Assembly: GCA_033557465.1 (NCBI GenBank)
Contig: CM066039.1
Coordinates: 44,731,788 to 44,795,787 of the forward strand
Source of the DNA: Ichthyophis bannanicus
Lineage: Eukaryota > Chordata > Amphibia > Gymnophiona > Ichthyophiidae
DNA: 64,000 bases
Reading direction: 5' to 3'
Part shown: one piece after another, positions 21,990 through 32,520 of the stretch
Layout of the letters: each line of letters starts with the position of its first letter
Position numbering within the stretch: position 1 is the first letter of the stretch
The notes under the pieces: model-generated
Database searches by the model: none
What the model was told of the DNA's origin: nothing
Seen by the model: the letters and a program-made list of their open reading frames with translations, nothing else
Program-made: the position numbers and the translations under genes

Positions 21990-22840
21990 TTGCCTTCTAA
22001 CCCTAGTCACCCTCACCTCTTCGTGGGGAGGGGAGGCAGGAACCTTCTCCCCGGCTGACCCTCACACAAGCGCAGGGGAAGTTTCCTTTCCGGGCCTTGC
22101 TCTCTCTACTTCCCTACTCCTGAAAGCACCGCCCGCTGCCGCCCTCGGTCACTCCCACGTCCGGCCCTAACCTCCCCTCCCCCTCCTCCAGTTCCTTCCA
22201 TCCTCCCAGCAGCTGCCGGCTCCTTTCCTGGTCGCCCCCTCCCCTCCCCGCGCTCACACAGAGCCGCGCAGACTCACGCCAGGTGCAAAGCTTTTATTCG
22301 TTAACAGCAGAACGTCGCTTCCCGCCTTCGGCCGCCCGCGAGCGCGCTGGTCGTACTGGTGAAGGCGGCGGCAGTCCGGCTTCAGCCCGCGCTCCAGGGG
22401 AGGATGTGGTGGCGGCGGCGGCGGCGGCGGGGGGCACAGGCGAAGTTTCCGAAAGGCGCTTTTTTTTCGGGTTGTTGAGCTTTTTTTTTTTTTTTGCTTT
22501 TTTTCTTCTTTTGGGGAGGTGGGGGAGGTCTGTGGACTGTTTTTATTTGGCTGCGGCGCTGAAGGAGATCCTACGTCCTCCTGCAGCACTGCTGACCTCC
22601 GGTTCTGTCGCAAAAGGTGACTGTGGGCCTTGTCCTCCTGTCGCTACCAGGCGGGGTTCTGGGCCCGGTGCCGCCGGCTGACTCGATCGGTGGTGGTGGT
22701 GGTTGTGGTGATGGTGGTGGTGGTAGTGGTAGTAGTGGTGCTGCTGCTGCTGCTGGGCCCGGTGGCGTCGGCGAAGGTGTTGTGTTTGGCTCTAAGCTGC
22801 TCCGGCCTCTGAAGAAGAAGCGACGAGGAGAAGGAGGAGG
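21990..22840 (+). promoter_or_regulatory. XKR8: CpG-rich promoter and 5' UTR of XKR8
   Basis: Base composition changes abruptly from AT-rich to GC- and CpG-rich DNA that continues through exon 1 to about 23950, as at vertebrate CpG-island promoters. No TATA box is evident at a sensible distance. The start site is not determinable from sequence. The leader contains a (GGC)n run (about 22406-22430), long T runs (22450-22505) and GGT/GTA/CTG runs (22688-22757). The ATG at 22841 has A at -3. Confidence 0.6.
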
Positions 22841-23703
22841 ATGAATTCCTGCAGGCCTCGGTACCGCTTGGTGGACCTGGTGTTCGCTTTCTTTGGGGCG
22901 GGCGCTTTCCTGGCAGACCTGTGCGCAGATCTGTGGACGGCCGCCGTTCACCTCCGGGCCGGGCGCTATCAGTGGTGCGGACAAGTGTTGGGCCTGCTTG
23001 TGTTCTCGTCGGGCACGGTGCAGATCTTCAGCTGGGCCTGGTACAAGGCGGACAGGGCGCAGCAGCAGGTGCACGGGTGGTTGCAGCCTCCGCCGCCGCA
23101 CGAGCAGCCGCCGCACGAGCTGCAGCCGCCCCCCGGGCAGGTGGCGGAATTGCAGCCGCTGCAGAGCGCCGAGTTGCAAGAGTTGGAGTTGGAGTTCGCG
23201 TTGCCACAAGTGGGGGAGGAGGAGGTGGACACGGCGCAGCAGATGTTGGAGGCCCCTGGGCCGGCGCAGGAGAAGGCGGCGGTCGTCAGGGCGGAGGCGG
23301 AGCGGCAGCTGCTGCAAGACTGCGGGCAGCCGCTACAGGATGAACAGGAGCCGCAGCCCCCGCAGGAGTGGGGCCGGAAGCCACCCCCGTGGCAGCCACC
23401 GCCGCAGCCCCCGTGGCAGCCACCGCCGCAGCCCCCGTGGCAGCCACCGCCGCAGCCCCCGTGGCAACCACCGCCGCAGCCCCCGTGGCAGCCACCGCCG
23501 CAGCCCCCGTGGCAGCTGTTACCGCAACCCCCGTGGCAGCCACCGCCGCAGCCGGAGCAAGGCCTGGGGGACTTGTGGCAGGGGCTACCGCCGGCGACCG
23601 CGCAACAGATTTTCACACCGGATGATTTCATTTCCTTCCCGCTGCTTTCCAGCGACCGCGGTCTGGCACTAGTGCACCTCTTTCAATTGGGCTATCTTCT
23701 CAG
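22841..23703 (+). CDS. XKR8: XKR8-like phospholipid scramblase, exon 1
   Basis: XK-family scramblases are multi-pass membrane proteins. XKR8, with basigin or neuroplastin as chaperone, exposes phosphatidylserine after caspase cleavage in apoptosis. This exon encodes residues 1-287 and two bases of 288. Visible: RLVDLVFAFFGAGAFLADL (hydrophobic segment 1), QVLGLLVFSSGTVQIFSW (segment 2), WYKADR, and at the end RGLALVHLFQLGYLLR, all at the positions of their XKR8 counterparts. Between them (residues about 73-272) lies a Pro/Gln/Glu-rich insertion of about 200 residues that I do not know from other XKR8 proteins, with seven 8-residue repeats at 184-239. The ATG has A at -3 and follows a CpG-rich leader. 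The donor CAG|GTAACA is at 23704. Total product is 594 residues against about 395 in human. Confidence 0.88.
23390..23557 (+). repeat. 24-bp coding minisatellite (7 copies)
   Basis: The unit 'tggcagccaccgccgcag' plus 'cccccg' encodes WQPPPQPP. Five copies are near identical, the sixth encodes WQLLPQPP and the last ends in CCGGAG. The unit length is a multiple of three, so copy number can change without breaking the gene. Confidence 0.95.
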
Positions 23704-24404
23704 GTAACACGCAGCCCCGGCTTTTGACACCATTCATCATATAGCAGCACCTGTACCTAGGCAGCTGTTGGAACTGCCTCGCCGCCCGGACAGGCACTAA
23801 CTACCAGACGAGCCGGGGGCATGACGTCAGAATGGCCCCCAGTGACGGGCGCTGACGTCATTCCACTAGTTCAGGCTTGGGGAGGGCGGGGCTTAGTGGC
23901 ATTAGTAGAGCCTATGGCTGGGTGAGTTGGCGTAGCACCCAGAAGAACCTCTAGAGTTCCTATCGAAGGAGGTTCAGGTCAGCCCTTGGAGCTGCTGGGA
24001 AGGAGGCATCTCTCTGGGGTGTTAATGTTCGGGAGAGCAAGAATGAACCACAAATCATTTCCCCAGCCTAAAAATGTGTTACTTAGCCAGAACAAGAAGG
24101 ATCGATGGAAAAGAGGGCTTTCTTTAGAGTGCAGCTATTTCATATCAGTTCTATTTAAGTAATGACAGCAAATCAGTTACCTGATTTTTGTTTTCTGGAC
24201 TTTACTTCCCACTCATGGCTGCCATTGGCATCAGAGAAACTTTTAATCTTGCCATTATGAATTGATACTTGTCATCCTCAAATTTCTATGACAAGGACTA
24301 GTTTGTTTCTATTTGTCAGACCAGCCCTGAGGAAAGCACATGGAAACATTGTGCATGAGAAGTCACCCATTCTCCTGGTATTTCCAAGCACTTTAACCTC
24401 TGCA
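23704..24404. other. Start of XKR8 intron 1
   Basis: Donor GTAACA at 23704. CpG-rich to about 23950, then AT-rich. No other feature recognised. Confidence 0.6.
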
Positions 24405-24640
24405 AAGAAGGTGTGTCTTGCTTTTTCATTGGAGAACTCAAGGAGAGTTATATCGAGGTTCCCTGGGTATTTTCCTGTCCCAAGAGGGCTTACAGTCTAA
24501 GTTCTACTTGAAACAACAGAGGATGAGGTGACTCCCTAAAGGCTACAAGGACTATTGATGGAATTTGAACCCGGGATCCTCTGGTTTATCACCTACTGCT
24601 CTAACCACTAAGGTTACCTCTGTACTCCACTTCTACAGTG
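24405..24640 (-). mobile_element. tRNA-derived SINE, minus strand
   Basis: On the minus strand it has box A-like 'taaccttagtggttagagca' and box B-like 'cgggttcaaattcc', then the body phrase 'gactgtaagccctcttggga' and a 3' part like those of the copies at 41660 and 58373. It lacks the fold and conservation of a working tRNA gene. Confidence 0.75.
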
Positions 24641-25499
24641 TGCTGGTTATTGTAACACTACTCTCCTTTGCCAGTGCTGTAACATGGAGTCTTTCTTATG
24701 AAATGCACATATGGTTTTCTGTAGGGATGGAGTCATTTTGGTGGTTAAGAAGTATAAAATCACCACTTCTACCCTGACATTACTTTTCAGGATCAAGTAT
24801 TTCATTTATCCTTCCTTGTATCCTCTACATCCTTTTGGATTTTTGCTAGCAACTAGAGGTCCAGATAAATGAAGTCACTATGATTTGCTGTCAGTAGCTC
24901 AATGAAAACTATATGAAATATCAATGCAAATAAAGAAGTTTTCCTGTTCATTCAATGCTTGTGGGTGATAAAGACAGAGGAAGAACAAGGGGGTAGGGAG
25001 TTTAGCGACAAGAGGGCTGTGAAAGATGTATTTATGTCTCATGCTTACATTCATTCAGAATCTGGGCATTATTATGCAGTATGGGCATTAATATGCAGTT
25101 CAAATTATGTTCTAGGCTTCATCCCATTTAATTGTTTTAAGGTGCTGAAAGTGCATGTGGGAGATATCTTTTGACTATAACGTAAGAAATGGAAAATGCC
25201 CCAATTTACTGTCAACCTGCATTATGTTTAAGTCTAATGAACTTGAAATTTCTCACCAATGTTTAACTTTCTCAACGTGTTTTATTCTCATAAACTGTTT
25301 AGTGCCTGCTAACGTTTAGTAAATGACCCCCATAGTAACAGAGGAGATAGGGAGGGAGGGTTGGGAGAAAATATCTTCTTGACCAGAAAGTGTAAAGATA
25401 ACATCGGTATTCTGCCTTTATGGGTGACTGAAAAAAGAAAGTGTTAAAATAAAACAGACAATATCTGGTCGTTCTGTCTAAAAAATGTATTGTGTCTAG
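24641..25499. other. Intronic, no gene
   Basis: AT-rich. At 25295-25330 'gctaacgtttagtaaatgac' resembles a TIR-element end like that at 20248. No second end found. Confidence 0.4.
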
Positions 25500-25999
25500 C
25501 TATGCATAGGTCCATTGCCTTTATGTTCCCAAGTGGCGTACTTGTGGAATCCCTGCCAACTGAGCTCCAACTTGAATCCTCTTATGCAAAATTCAAGGCT
25601 GGTCTGAAAACTTATTTTTTTCAACCAAGCTTAATTGACCTGTTTCTTCTCAATTTCTGCTACTACGCACTCCCTTTTTGTGTACTGACAACCCTCAGCA
25701 GTTTTCAGATGGAATTGTGCTACCCCACTTCTCCTCCCTGATGTTTTCTGAATGTGTTGTATATTTGTACGTATGAATTCTTTTGCTGGGGTTTACTAAG
25801 CGGCGCTAGCAGCGACTGTGTGGTATGTATGCCGAGGTCCCGTGTTATCCAATGGGGCCTCGGCACACATACTTCATGGTTGCTGCTAGCGTTGTTTAAT
25901 AAACATATCTCTTTGTTTAAATGCTCATACTACTGGCTTTTCTTTGTAAACTGCTATGATGTACCCCACTAATGATATATAAATCATTCAAATAAATAA
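25500..25999 (+). mobile_element. L2 3' end with nested MITE
   Basis: The translation has ESLPTELQLESSYAKFKAGL and KTYFFQ, the C-terminal part of L2 RT. The tail 'gatatataaatcattcaaat' and (AAAT)n is at 25972-25998. The copy is interrupted by a palindromic MITE at 25787-25907. Confidence 0.7.
25787..25907. mobile_element. Palindromic (snap-back) MITE
   Basis: 'ggtttactaagcggcgctag' at the left pairs with 'ctagcgttgtttaataaac' at the right. Inside, 'atgtatgccgaggtccc' pairs with 'ggggcctcggcacacat'. Almost the whole 120 bp can fold into one hairpin. Confidence 0.7.
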
Positions 26000-26188
26000 A
26001 ATATTGTCTTAAGAAAATAAGTCAAAAAGTACAAAAAGCAATCCCTAAAAATTTAAGTAGCTGGTAATGGAAAAGCTTTGGGGGTTGAGTAGTAGCCTAA
26101 GATTGAGTAGAGAGTGCCACAAAACTCACAGAAGTGTGTGTGTGAGAAAACTTTCCATATATAACTGACAGCTTCTGTATATCTGCAC

Positions 26189-26360
26189 CAGTGGCATAGC
26201 CAGGACTGATTTTTCTTTTTTAGTGGGGCCTGGAATTTAACTTGGGTGGGCACAAGGCAGTTTAAATGTTTTCCTCCCATTTTGCTGTTCTGCTTTCACC
26301 AACTGGTTGGGCCTGATGCCACAGTGGAGGGGCCATGGTCCGCCCTTGGCTATGCTCCTG
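26189..26360 (+). mobile_element. hAT-type MITE
   Basis: Begins CAGTGGCATAGCCAGGA and ends CTTGGCTATGCTCCTG (imperfect inverted ends). The flanks ATCTGCAC and TTCTGCTC match at 6 of 8 bases, fitting an old 8-bp duplication. No coding capacity. Confidence 0.65.
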
Positions 26361-26710
26361 TTCTGCTCTTGAAACAGTTTCTAACTTTAAATCTATATAC
26401 TACTGATGGCCAAGAGAGCTTGGATTATTACATTGAGTTCATATTGATTCAGTATTTTTGCTTCCTCCATTACTAGTGCCATATATTTGGCAATCCAGGA
26501 CTCACATTCTTAGGTTACTGTATCTTTCAAACTTTGTGTGTTTTACAAGGGAAATAAGATAAACTATATAAATCTATATCTACAGCATTCCCATTCCAGA
26601 AATACAAATAACTATTCAAAAGATGGTAATGTTTCCTTTATATGAAGGTAATTTTATAACAGGCCACTTCCTTCCTTTTGTAAATTTTCCCATGGAAAGT
26701 GCTCACATGC
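26361..26710. other. Intronic, no gene
   Basis: AT-rich; nothing recognised. Confidence 0.4.
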
Positions 26711-26855
26711 ATTTCCTTATCGTTCCTCCAGTGCAGTCCTCATACATCTGGGTAGTCAACCTCTTCCCGCAGCTAGGAGACTGGCATATCAAAATTATGA
26801 CATCACTGGAGATATATACTGACCCCCTTTGCTCCTCCTCCTTCCAGTGTTGCCA
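26711..26855. repeat. DIRS-c terminal inverted repeat (5')
   Basis: Complement of 32521-32640. The 5' tip (ATTTCCTTATCGTTCCTCC) matches the DIRS-b 5' tip. Confidence 0.88.
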
Positions 26856-27678
26856 GTCTCCTTGCAGCAGGAGGTGGTTGAGCCCAAGTGTGGGCTCTCT
26901 GGACTGATCATCTAATAAGAAGCTGGTAGTGTTGTCAGCATTTGTGGGTTTCAATTCTCATTTAAATTTTGTTTTGGTTTATCAGGAACCTGTGCCTTTA
27001 ATTCTTTCACACAGGCTCCTTCAGGAGGGGAGGGGGGGGGGGCGAGTGCTCCTGCAGTGAGTTCTGCCTTCTGCCTGTTTCCCTCAGCAGCTACAGACTT
27101 TAATTTCTTTAAGTTTTCTTTTTTCTGCAGTTTTGGATGCGTGCCTGTGCTGCATATGCACGGCAGAAGTTCTCTCTCCCCGAACACTACGGGAGAGAGC
27201 CCTTCTCTGCTAAACCGGCTCAGGGATTTCTCTCTTAATTGGGGATTTCCCTTTGTGCCCTGAGGCTGTTTTTCTTCGTGGAGAGTTGCCGGTTGAGCTG
27301 AGGCTTTGTAATTTTCCCTGCTGCACTAGTCGGTCTACCTCACCGGACTAGGCAGCTGCAGAGCACCTTGATTTCTTCAGTGCAGCTTTTTGGCGCCCTT
27401 TTCTTTCCTCGAGTTGAATTTGCGGCGGCCATTTTGAATCAAACCCTTGTGTTGCACAACTCTGATTTCATTCTCTGCAAAGCCTCAAAATCTGTAAGTA
27501 CCCTTTACTTTTCGGATTTCTTTTCCTGTTTTCTTTTAGTTTATTCATTTTCTGCCATTTTTTTCTAAGGTACTCCCTACTTCCCTGTTCGCTTCAGTGG
27601 AGGGAGGGGGAGGGGCCCCAGAGGAGCTTCAAGTGTTCTTTTAGGATTCAGGAGTTTTGACTCCAGCTCTTTTGGCTA

Positions 27679-29173
27679 ATGCCCAAAAGACATCTCTGCC
27701 TGGTCTGTGGTACCGGGAGAGGGTCTTTGTCTGTCACAGGTGTCTGCAGTGGCTGTGCCACTCTATCGGCTGCCATGGAGCAGCAGCTTGAGAGAGCAGA
27801 CAATATGGAGGATGCAGGAGCTCCAGCCCTAGTCCCGGAGGTGGCTTCTCGGACGCTACTGCCTTCTCCAGTTCCGGAGGTCACTGCGGGTCCCTCAGAC
27901 GTCTCGCAGGGGGGTGCTTCTTCGGAACTTGGGGCGTTTTGCCCGGAGTTTATTTTAATGATGCATCAAGCTTTTTGTCTGCGTCAGCAGGGTACCTTTT
28001 CCGGTTCTGGAACTTCGGCGGGGGGGCCTGACACATCGCGTGACTCTGTCGCGGCGACAGGTACAGACCCGCCGGCTGCTAAGCGGGCGCGAAAGCTGGA
28101 GTCCACAGCGGCTGATGATGAATGGCCAGATGTCTCTGAGCCGGCCTGGGAGGCTGAAGGTTCTCCTCCAGACCTGGAGGAGGGGGAAATACCGGAGCCC
28201 GAGGACCAGGCCAAAATTATTCAAATTTTTCGGAGGGAAGAGTTGTCTTCTCTTGTGGCCGAGGCGTTACAGGTTTTGAACATGGCCTCTCCGATTGTCT
28301 CGGACGCTGCCATAGAAGACCCTGTTATTGAGGCTGAACGTCAGACACAGGTGGTTTTCCCATTACACCGGGTGGTCACCAAAATGATCCAGGATGAGTG
28401 GGACAAGCCCGAAGCCGGGTTGCGGGGAGTCCGCACTCTCAATAGGCTTTATCCGCTCGCGGACAAGGACAAAGAGCGGTTTTCGAGCTCCGCGGTTGGA
28501 CGCGGTGGTGTCTGCGGTGACCAAAAAGACCACCATTCCGGTGGAAGGTGGTGCGGCGTTAAAGGATGCTCAAGATCGGAAGGTGGATGGGCTCTTGAAG
28601 CAAACTTTTGACGCGAATTCTATTTGTCTTCAGGCCTCCGTCTGTGGAGCTTGGGTTGCGCGTGCTTGTTTGCGCTGGGCTCAACGTCTTCGTCTTTCTT
28701 CCCGCATGGAGGACGACGACGTTAAAGAGTTAGATCGTTTGGAGTCTGGTGCCGCTTATTTAGCGGATGCCCATTACGATCTCATTCGCGTTCTGGCTAA
28801 CAGTACGGCTTCGGTAGTAGCCGCTCGACGTTCAGTGTGGCTCAGAAACTGGTCGGCTGATGGTTCCTCTAAGTCCCGGCTCACTAAGCTTCCCTTTAAA
28901 GACGGGTTGCTCTTTGGGGAGGACTTAGATAAGTTGGTGAAAGACTTGGGCGAGTCTAAGCCTGGTCGACTCCCCGAAGATAAGCCTAAAACGGTTCGGT
29001 CGGCGACAGCGTATCGCGGTTCCTCTCGCGATTTTCGCCGCTTTCGATCCTCCCGTTATGGTGGTTTCCAGAGGGGCCGATTCCCGACTAGAGGACAGGG
29101 GTTTCGGAATTTCCGGAGCGGCGGCAGGGGGTTTTACGCTTCCGCAGCCTCCGCCTCGCGCAAGTCGCAATGA
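27679..29173 (+). pseudogene. DIRS-c gag, one frameshift
   Basis: Starts at ATG 27679. The N-terminus has a CLVCG...VCSGC pair of CxxC motifs (residues about 7-26), a zinc-ribbon-like arrangement. FCPEFILMMHQAFCLRQQ, the acidic DLEEGEIPEPED, FRREELSSLVAEALQVL and YPLADKDKERF follow in the first frame (27679-28611). From about 28484 the protein continues in the next frame (28394-29173) with RLDAVVSAVTKKTTIPVEG, LRNWSADGSSKSRL and an Arg/Gly/Phe-rich end. The change falls at a TTTT run, so it may be a one-base mutation or an assembly error. The function is as the structural ORF1 protein of the particle. Confidence 0.85.
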
Positions 29174-31118
29174 AATGAGGCGGGTCCCGGCAGAAGAGAT
29201 TGCCATTGGCGGACGCCTGCGAGAGTTTCTTTCTGCCTGGACCCTCATTACGACAGATCAGTGGGTTCTAGACATTATTCAACACGGCTACGCTCTCGAG
29301 TTTGCCCGTTCCGTGCGCGAATCTTTTGTTCGCTCCCCGTGCAAAGGCTCTGCGAAAGCGGCAGCGCTGGCCTCTTCCATCAACCATCTGCTTCAGTTGC
29401 GCGCGGTTACGGAAGTCCCCAAGGCCGAGTTCGGGTTGGGTCGTTACTCCATTTTTTTCGTCGTCCCCAAAAAGGGGGGAACATCACGGCCCATTCTGGA
29501 TCTCAAGGCTGTCAATCGTTGCCTAAAGGTCCCTCATTTCCGGATGGAGACCCTTCGGTCCGTCATCATGGCGGTGCGTCCCGGGGAGTTCTTGACATCG
29601 CTGGACCTCTCCGAGGCGTATCTCCACGTTCCAATACTCGATTCCCATCAGAAGTTTCTGCGATTCGCCCTTCCGTGGGGTCACTTCCAGTTTCGAGCTC
29701 TTCCCTTCGGTCTAGCTACGGCGCCACGTACGTTCACAAAGATCATGGTGGTCGTAGCGGCGGCATTAAGGCGGGAGGGCGTTCTTGTCCACCCGTATCT
29801 GGACGATTGGTTGATTCGGGCGAAGTCCTACGAAGAAAGTCTTCGGATGACGGACAAGGTGGTCTGTTTTCTCCAGAGCCTGGGTTGGGTGATCAACCTG
29901 ACCAAGAGCCATTTAGAGCCCTCTCAGAATCTCGAGTATCTGGGAGTCCGATTCGATACCAAGGCAGGACAAGTGTTTCTCCCCCACGAGCGGGCGGAGG
30001 CCTTACGGTTGCTCTTACGAACCTTCCGATCGCAGTCGAATCCTTCGGCCTGGGATTATCTACGCGTGCTGGGCACCATGGCAGCAACTCTGGAGACGGT
30101 GCCTTGGGCGAAGGTGCACATGCGTCCTTTGCAGCGCGCTCTGCTCCGTCGTTGGTCTCATCAGAACGATTCTCTCCGAAAAAGGCTGCCCTGTCCTCCG
30201 TCGGTTCGCCGGTCTCTTCAGTGGTGGTTACTTCCTCAGTCTCTGGCGGCAGGAATGCCTCTGGAACAGCCGCACTGGCTTCCCTTGTTGACGGACGCCA
30301 GTCTCGGTGGCTGGGGAGCGCATTGTCAGGGCCTATTTGCGCAGGGTCTATGGTCTCCCCCGGAGGCGGCGTGGTCAATCAATCGATTGGAACTTCGAAC
30401 AGTTCGGTTAGCGCTTCTAGCCTTCGAGCGGACAGTGTCCAACCGGGCGGTTCGAGTTCTTTCGGACAACTCGGCAACGGTTGCATACATCAATCGTCAG
30501 GGCGGCACGGGCAGTACCGCTATGGAGGCGGAAGCGTCTCTGTTATTCCTGTGGGTGGAGCCCCGTTTGACAGCGATATCGGCAGCCCATATTGCGGGAA
30601 AGGACAATGTGCAGGCCGACTTTCTCAGCAGAGTACACGTCGATGCCGGAGAGTGGCAATTACACCCCGAGGTGTTCTGTCAAATTGTTCAACGCTGGGG
30701 GACGCCGGTGATGGATTTGATGGCGACTTTCCTTTCTGCCCAAGTTCCTCGCTTCTTCAGTCGACGTCGAGAGCGGATGTCCGAAGGCATAGATGCCCTC
30801 CTCCAGCAGTGGCCTTTGGACGGTCTGCTGTATGTGTTTCCACCGTGGGCGATGATAGGCCGTGTGGTACAAAGAATCGGGCGGCATCCGGGGAGGGTTC
30901 TCCTGGTGGCGCCCGATTGGCCTCGTCGTCCGTGGTTCGCGGATCTCGTCCGGCTCTTGGACGGTCAGCCCTGGAGGCTTCCGGAGCGCCCGGATCTTCT
31001 GATCCAGGGGCCGCTCTTCATGCCTCAAGTGAGTCGGTTCTCGCTTACGGTTTGGCCATTGAACGGGCGAAGTTGCGGAAGCGTGGTTATTCCACGGCGG
31101 TGGTCTCCACCATGCTGA
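29058..31118 (+). CDS. DIRS-c reverse transcriptase / RNase H / methyltransferase-like
   Basis: 686 codons from ATG 29058, overlapping the gag end by 116 nt in another frame. RT: LGRYSIFFVVPKKGGTSRP, TSLDLSEAYLHVPI, FGLATAPRTFTK, HPYLDDWLI (29796-29810). RNase H: LTDASLGGWGAHC, SINRLELRTVRLALL, VLSDNSATVAYINRQGG, ISAAHIAGKDNVQADFLSR. Then the methyltransferase-like segment: WGTPVMDLMATFLSAQVPRF, FSRRRERMSEGIDALLQQW, YVFPPWAMI. No internal stop. In the family the enzyme copies the element RNA into cDNA. The methyltransferase-like role is unproven. Confidence 0.9.
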   Translation: MVVSRGADSRLEDRGFGISGAAAGGFTLPQPPPRASRNEMRRVPAEEIAIGGRLREFLSAWTLITTDQWVLDIIQHGYALEFARSVRESFVRSPCKGSAKAAALASSINHLLQLRAVTEVPKAEFGLGRYSIFFVVPKKGGTSRPILDLKAVNRCLKVPHFRMETLRSVIMAVRPGEFLTSLDLSEAYLHVPILDSHQKFLRFALPWGHFQFRALPFGLATAPRTFTKIMVVVAAALRREGVLVHPYLDDWLIRAKSYEESLRMTDKVVCFLQSLGWVINLTKSHLEPSQNLEYLGVRFDTKAGQVFLPHERAEALRLLLRTFRSQSNPSAWDYLRVLGTMAATLETVPWAKVHMRPLQRALLRRWSHQNDSLRKRLPCPPSVRRSLQWWLLPQSLAAGMPLEQPHWLPLLTDASLGGWGAHCQGLFAQGLWSPPEAAWSINRLELRTVRLALLAFERTVSNRAVRVLSDNSATVAYINRQGGTGSTAMEAEASLLFLWVEPRLTAISAAHIAGKDNVQADFLSRVHVDAGEWQLHPEVFCQIVQRWGTPVMDLMATFLSAQVPRFFSRRRERMSEGIDALLQQWPLDGLLYVFPPWAMIGRVVQRIGRHPGRVLLVAPDWPRRPWFADLVRLLDGQPWRLPERPDLLIQGPLFMPQVSRFSLTVWPLNGRSCGSVVIPRRWSPPC

Positions 31119-32095
31119 GTGCGCGACGTCGCTCTACGTCGCTGGCATATGTGCGTATCTGGCGACTCTTTGAGGATTGGTGTTCAAGGCGCTGGGTTCG
31201 GGCGTCCACAGTCGCCGTTCCGGTAGTTCTGGATTTTCTCCAGGATGGTTTTTCCAAGGGCTTGGCAGCCAGTTCTCTGCGGGTACAGGTCGCGGCGCTG
31301 GCTTGTTATCGGGGCAAGATCAACGGCATGTCGTTGGGTTGTCACCCGGATGTTCAGAGATTCTTGACTGCGGTGACTAAGCTGCGTCCCGCTTCTCGTT
31401 CCGGGGTCCCGGCTTGGGATCTTAATTTGGTGCTTACTGCTCTGTCCAACTCGCCCTTTCAACCGTTGAAGCGCGCTTCATTGAAAGATTTGACTTTGAA
31501 GGTAGTTTTCCTGGTAGCGATCTGCTCTGCTCGCCGTATCTCTGAATTGCAGGCCTTGTCCTGTCGCGAACCGTTTCTTGTCTTTTCGGAGGGTAAGCTA
31601 ACCTTGCGTACGGTTCCTTCCTTTCTGCCGAAAGTGGTTTCTCCCTTTCACGTCAATCAGGTAGTGTCTCTGCCGGTTTTAGGGAACCTTGATGGGGGAG
31701 GGTCGGACCCGGTCCTCCGACGCTTGGACGTGCAACGTGTTTTGCGGCGTTATTTACAGGTCACTGAGCCCTTTCGTAAAACGGATCGGTTGTTTGTTCT
31801 CTTTGGAGGAGCGCGTAAGGGCGCAGCGGCGACTAAGGCGTCCATTTCCAGATGGATTAAGGAAGCAATCTCTTCTGCGTACCTGCTTCAGCGACGTTCG
31901 GTGCCGATCGGATTGCGAGCACATTCCACTAGAGTGCAGGCTTGCTCGTGGGCGGAGAGTCGCTTGGTGCCGCCTGCGGACATTTGTCGGGCGGCGACTT
32001 GGTCGTCGCATACTTTCAGTAAACATTACCGCCTCGATGTGGCTTCTGCTGCTGATGCCCGCTTTGGAGCGGCGGTGTTATCTGTCGCTCGATAA
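30990..32095 (+). CDS. DIRS-c tyrosine recombinase
   Basis: The frame is open from 29261 (a GTG, no ATG) and overlaps RT for almost 1.9 kb. Recognisable YR sequence begins near 30990. Core-binding part: VLAYGLAIERAKLRKRGYST, STSLAYVRIWRLFEDWC. Catalytic part: CSARRISELQALSCREP (Arg I), FRKTDRLFVLFGGARKG, LRAHSTRVQACSWAESR (HxxR at 31919-31933), ADICRAATWSSHTFSKHYRL (Tyr codon 32027-32029). All expected catalytic residues are present. How it is translated (reinitiation, frameshift or spliced RNA) cannot be seen. Start coordinate approximate. Confidence 0.85.
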
Positions 32096-32127
32096 GATCC
32101 CCTCCCGTGAATACTGCTCTGGTACAT

Positions 32128-32225
32128 CCCAGATGTATGAGGACTTCCCTGGAGGAACGATAAGGAAATAGTAATTACGCTTACCTGGTAATTGTAGTTC
32201 CTTTAGTTCTGACAGTGCAGTCCTC
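32128..32225. repeat. DIRS-c internal complementary region
   Basis: The first half complements the 5' tip and the second half the 3' tip, joined near 32170. It starts about 30 bases after the YR stop. Confidence 0.92.
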
Positions 32226-32520
32226 CTTCCCACCCTTGATCTTTCTTTTCAGGGTTTCTTCTTGGAGTTCGAGCTAAAGAAAGGTAGGCGGTGAGCCGAC
32301 TCCTCTGTTTTACAGTCTCTGCTTTACTGTGTTCCTCTGTTTCAGATGCTGCAGGGGTCGAGTAGCAGGCTGGACATGCGGTAACGTATCATACATTTCC
32401 AAAAAAAAAATAAAAAAAATTTTAGTGATTGATAAGCTGAGCTTTGTTTTTCAACGCGTTTGTATGGTTATTGCTTCTTATTTCTTTATTGCTCCTTTGA
32501 GTCTGCTTTGTTAATAGTTC

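Noticed and set aside
22283..22681. 132-codon frame in the CpG-rich leader, in the XKR8 frame
   Set aside because: The start is GTG and it stops before the XKR8 ATG. Composition alone explains it.
22617..22844. Upstream 75-codon frame whose TGA overlaps the XKR8 ATG
   Set aside because: It begins with GTG and has no ATG, and its Gly/Ser-rich product comes from the GGT and GGA runs in the leader.
23390..23557. CRISPR-like array of 24-bp repeats
   Set aside because: There are no spacers. It is a coding tandem repeat in a vertebrate gene.
22969..23631. Long Gly/Cys-rich frame on the minus strand of exon 1, and Ala-rich frames across the repeat
   Set aside because: All frames of the 24-bp GC-rich repeat lack stops. 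Only the + frame has conserved XKR sequence and splice sites.
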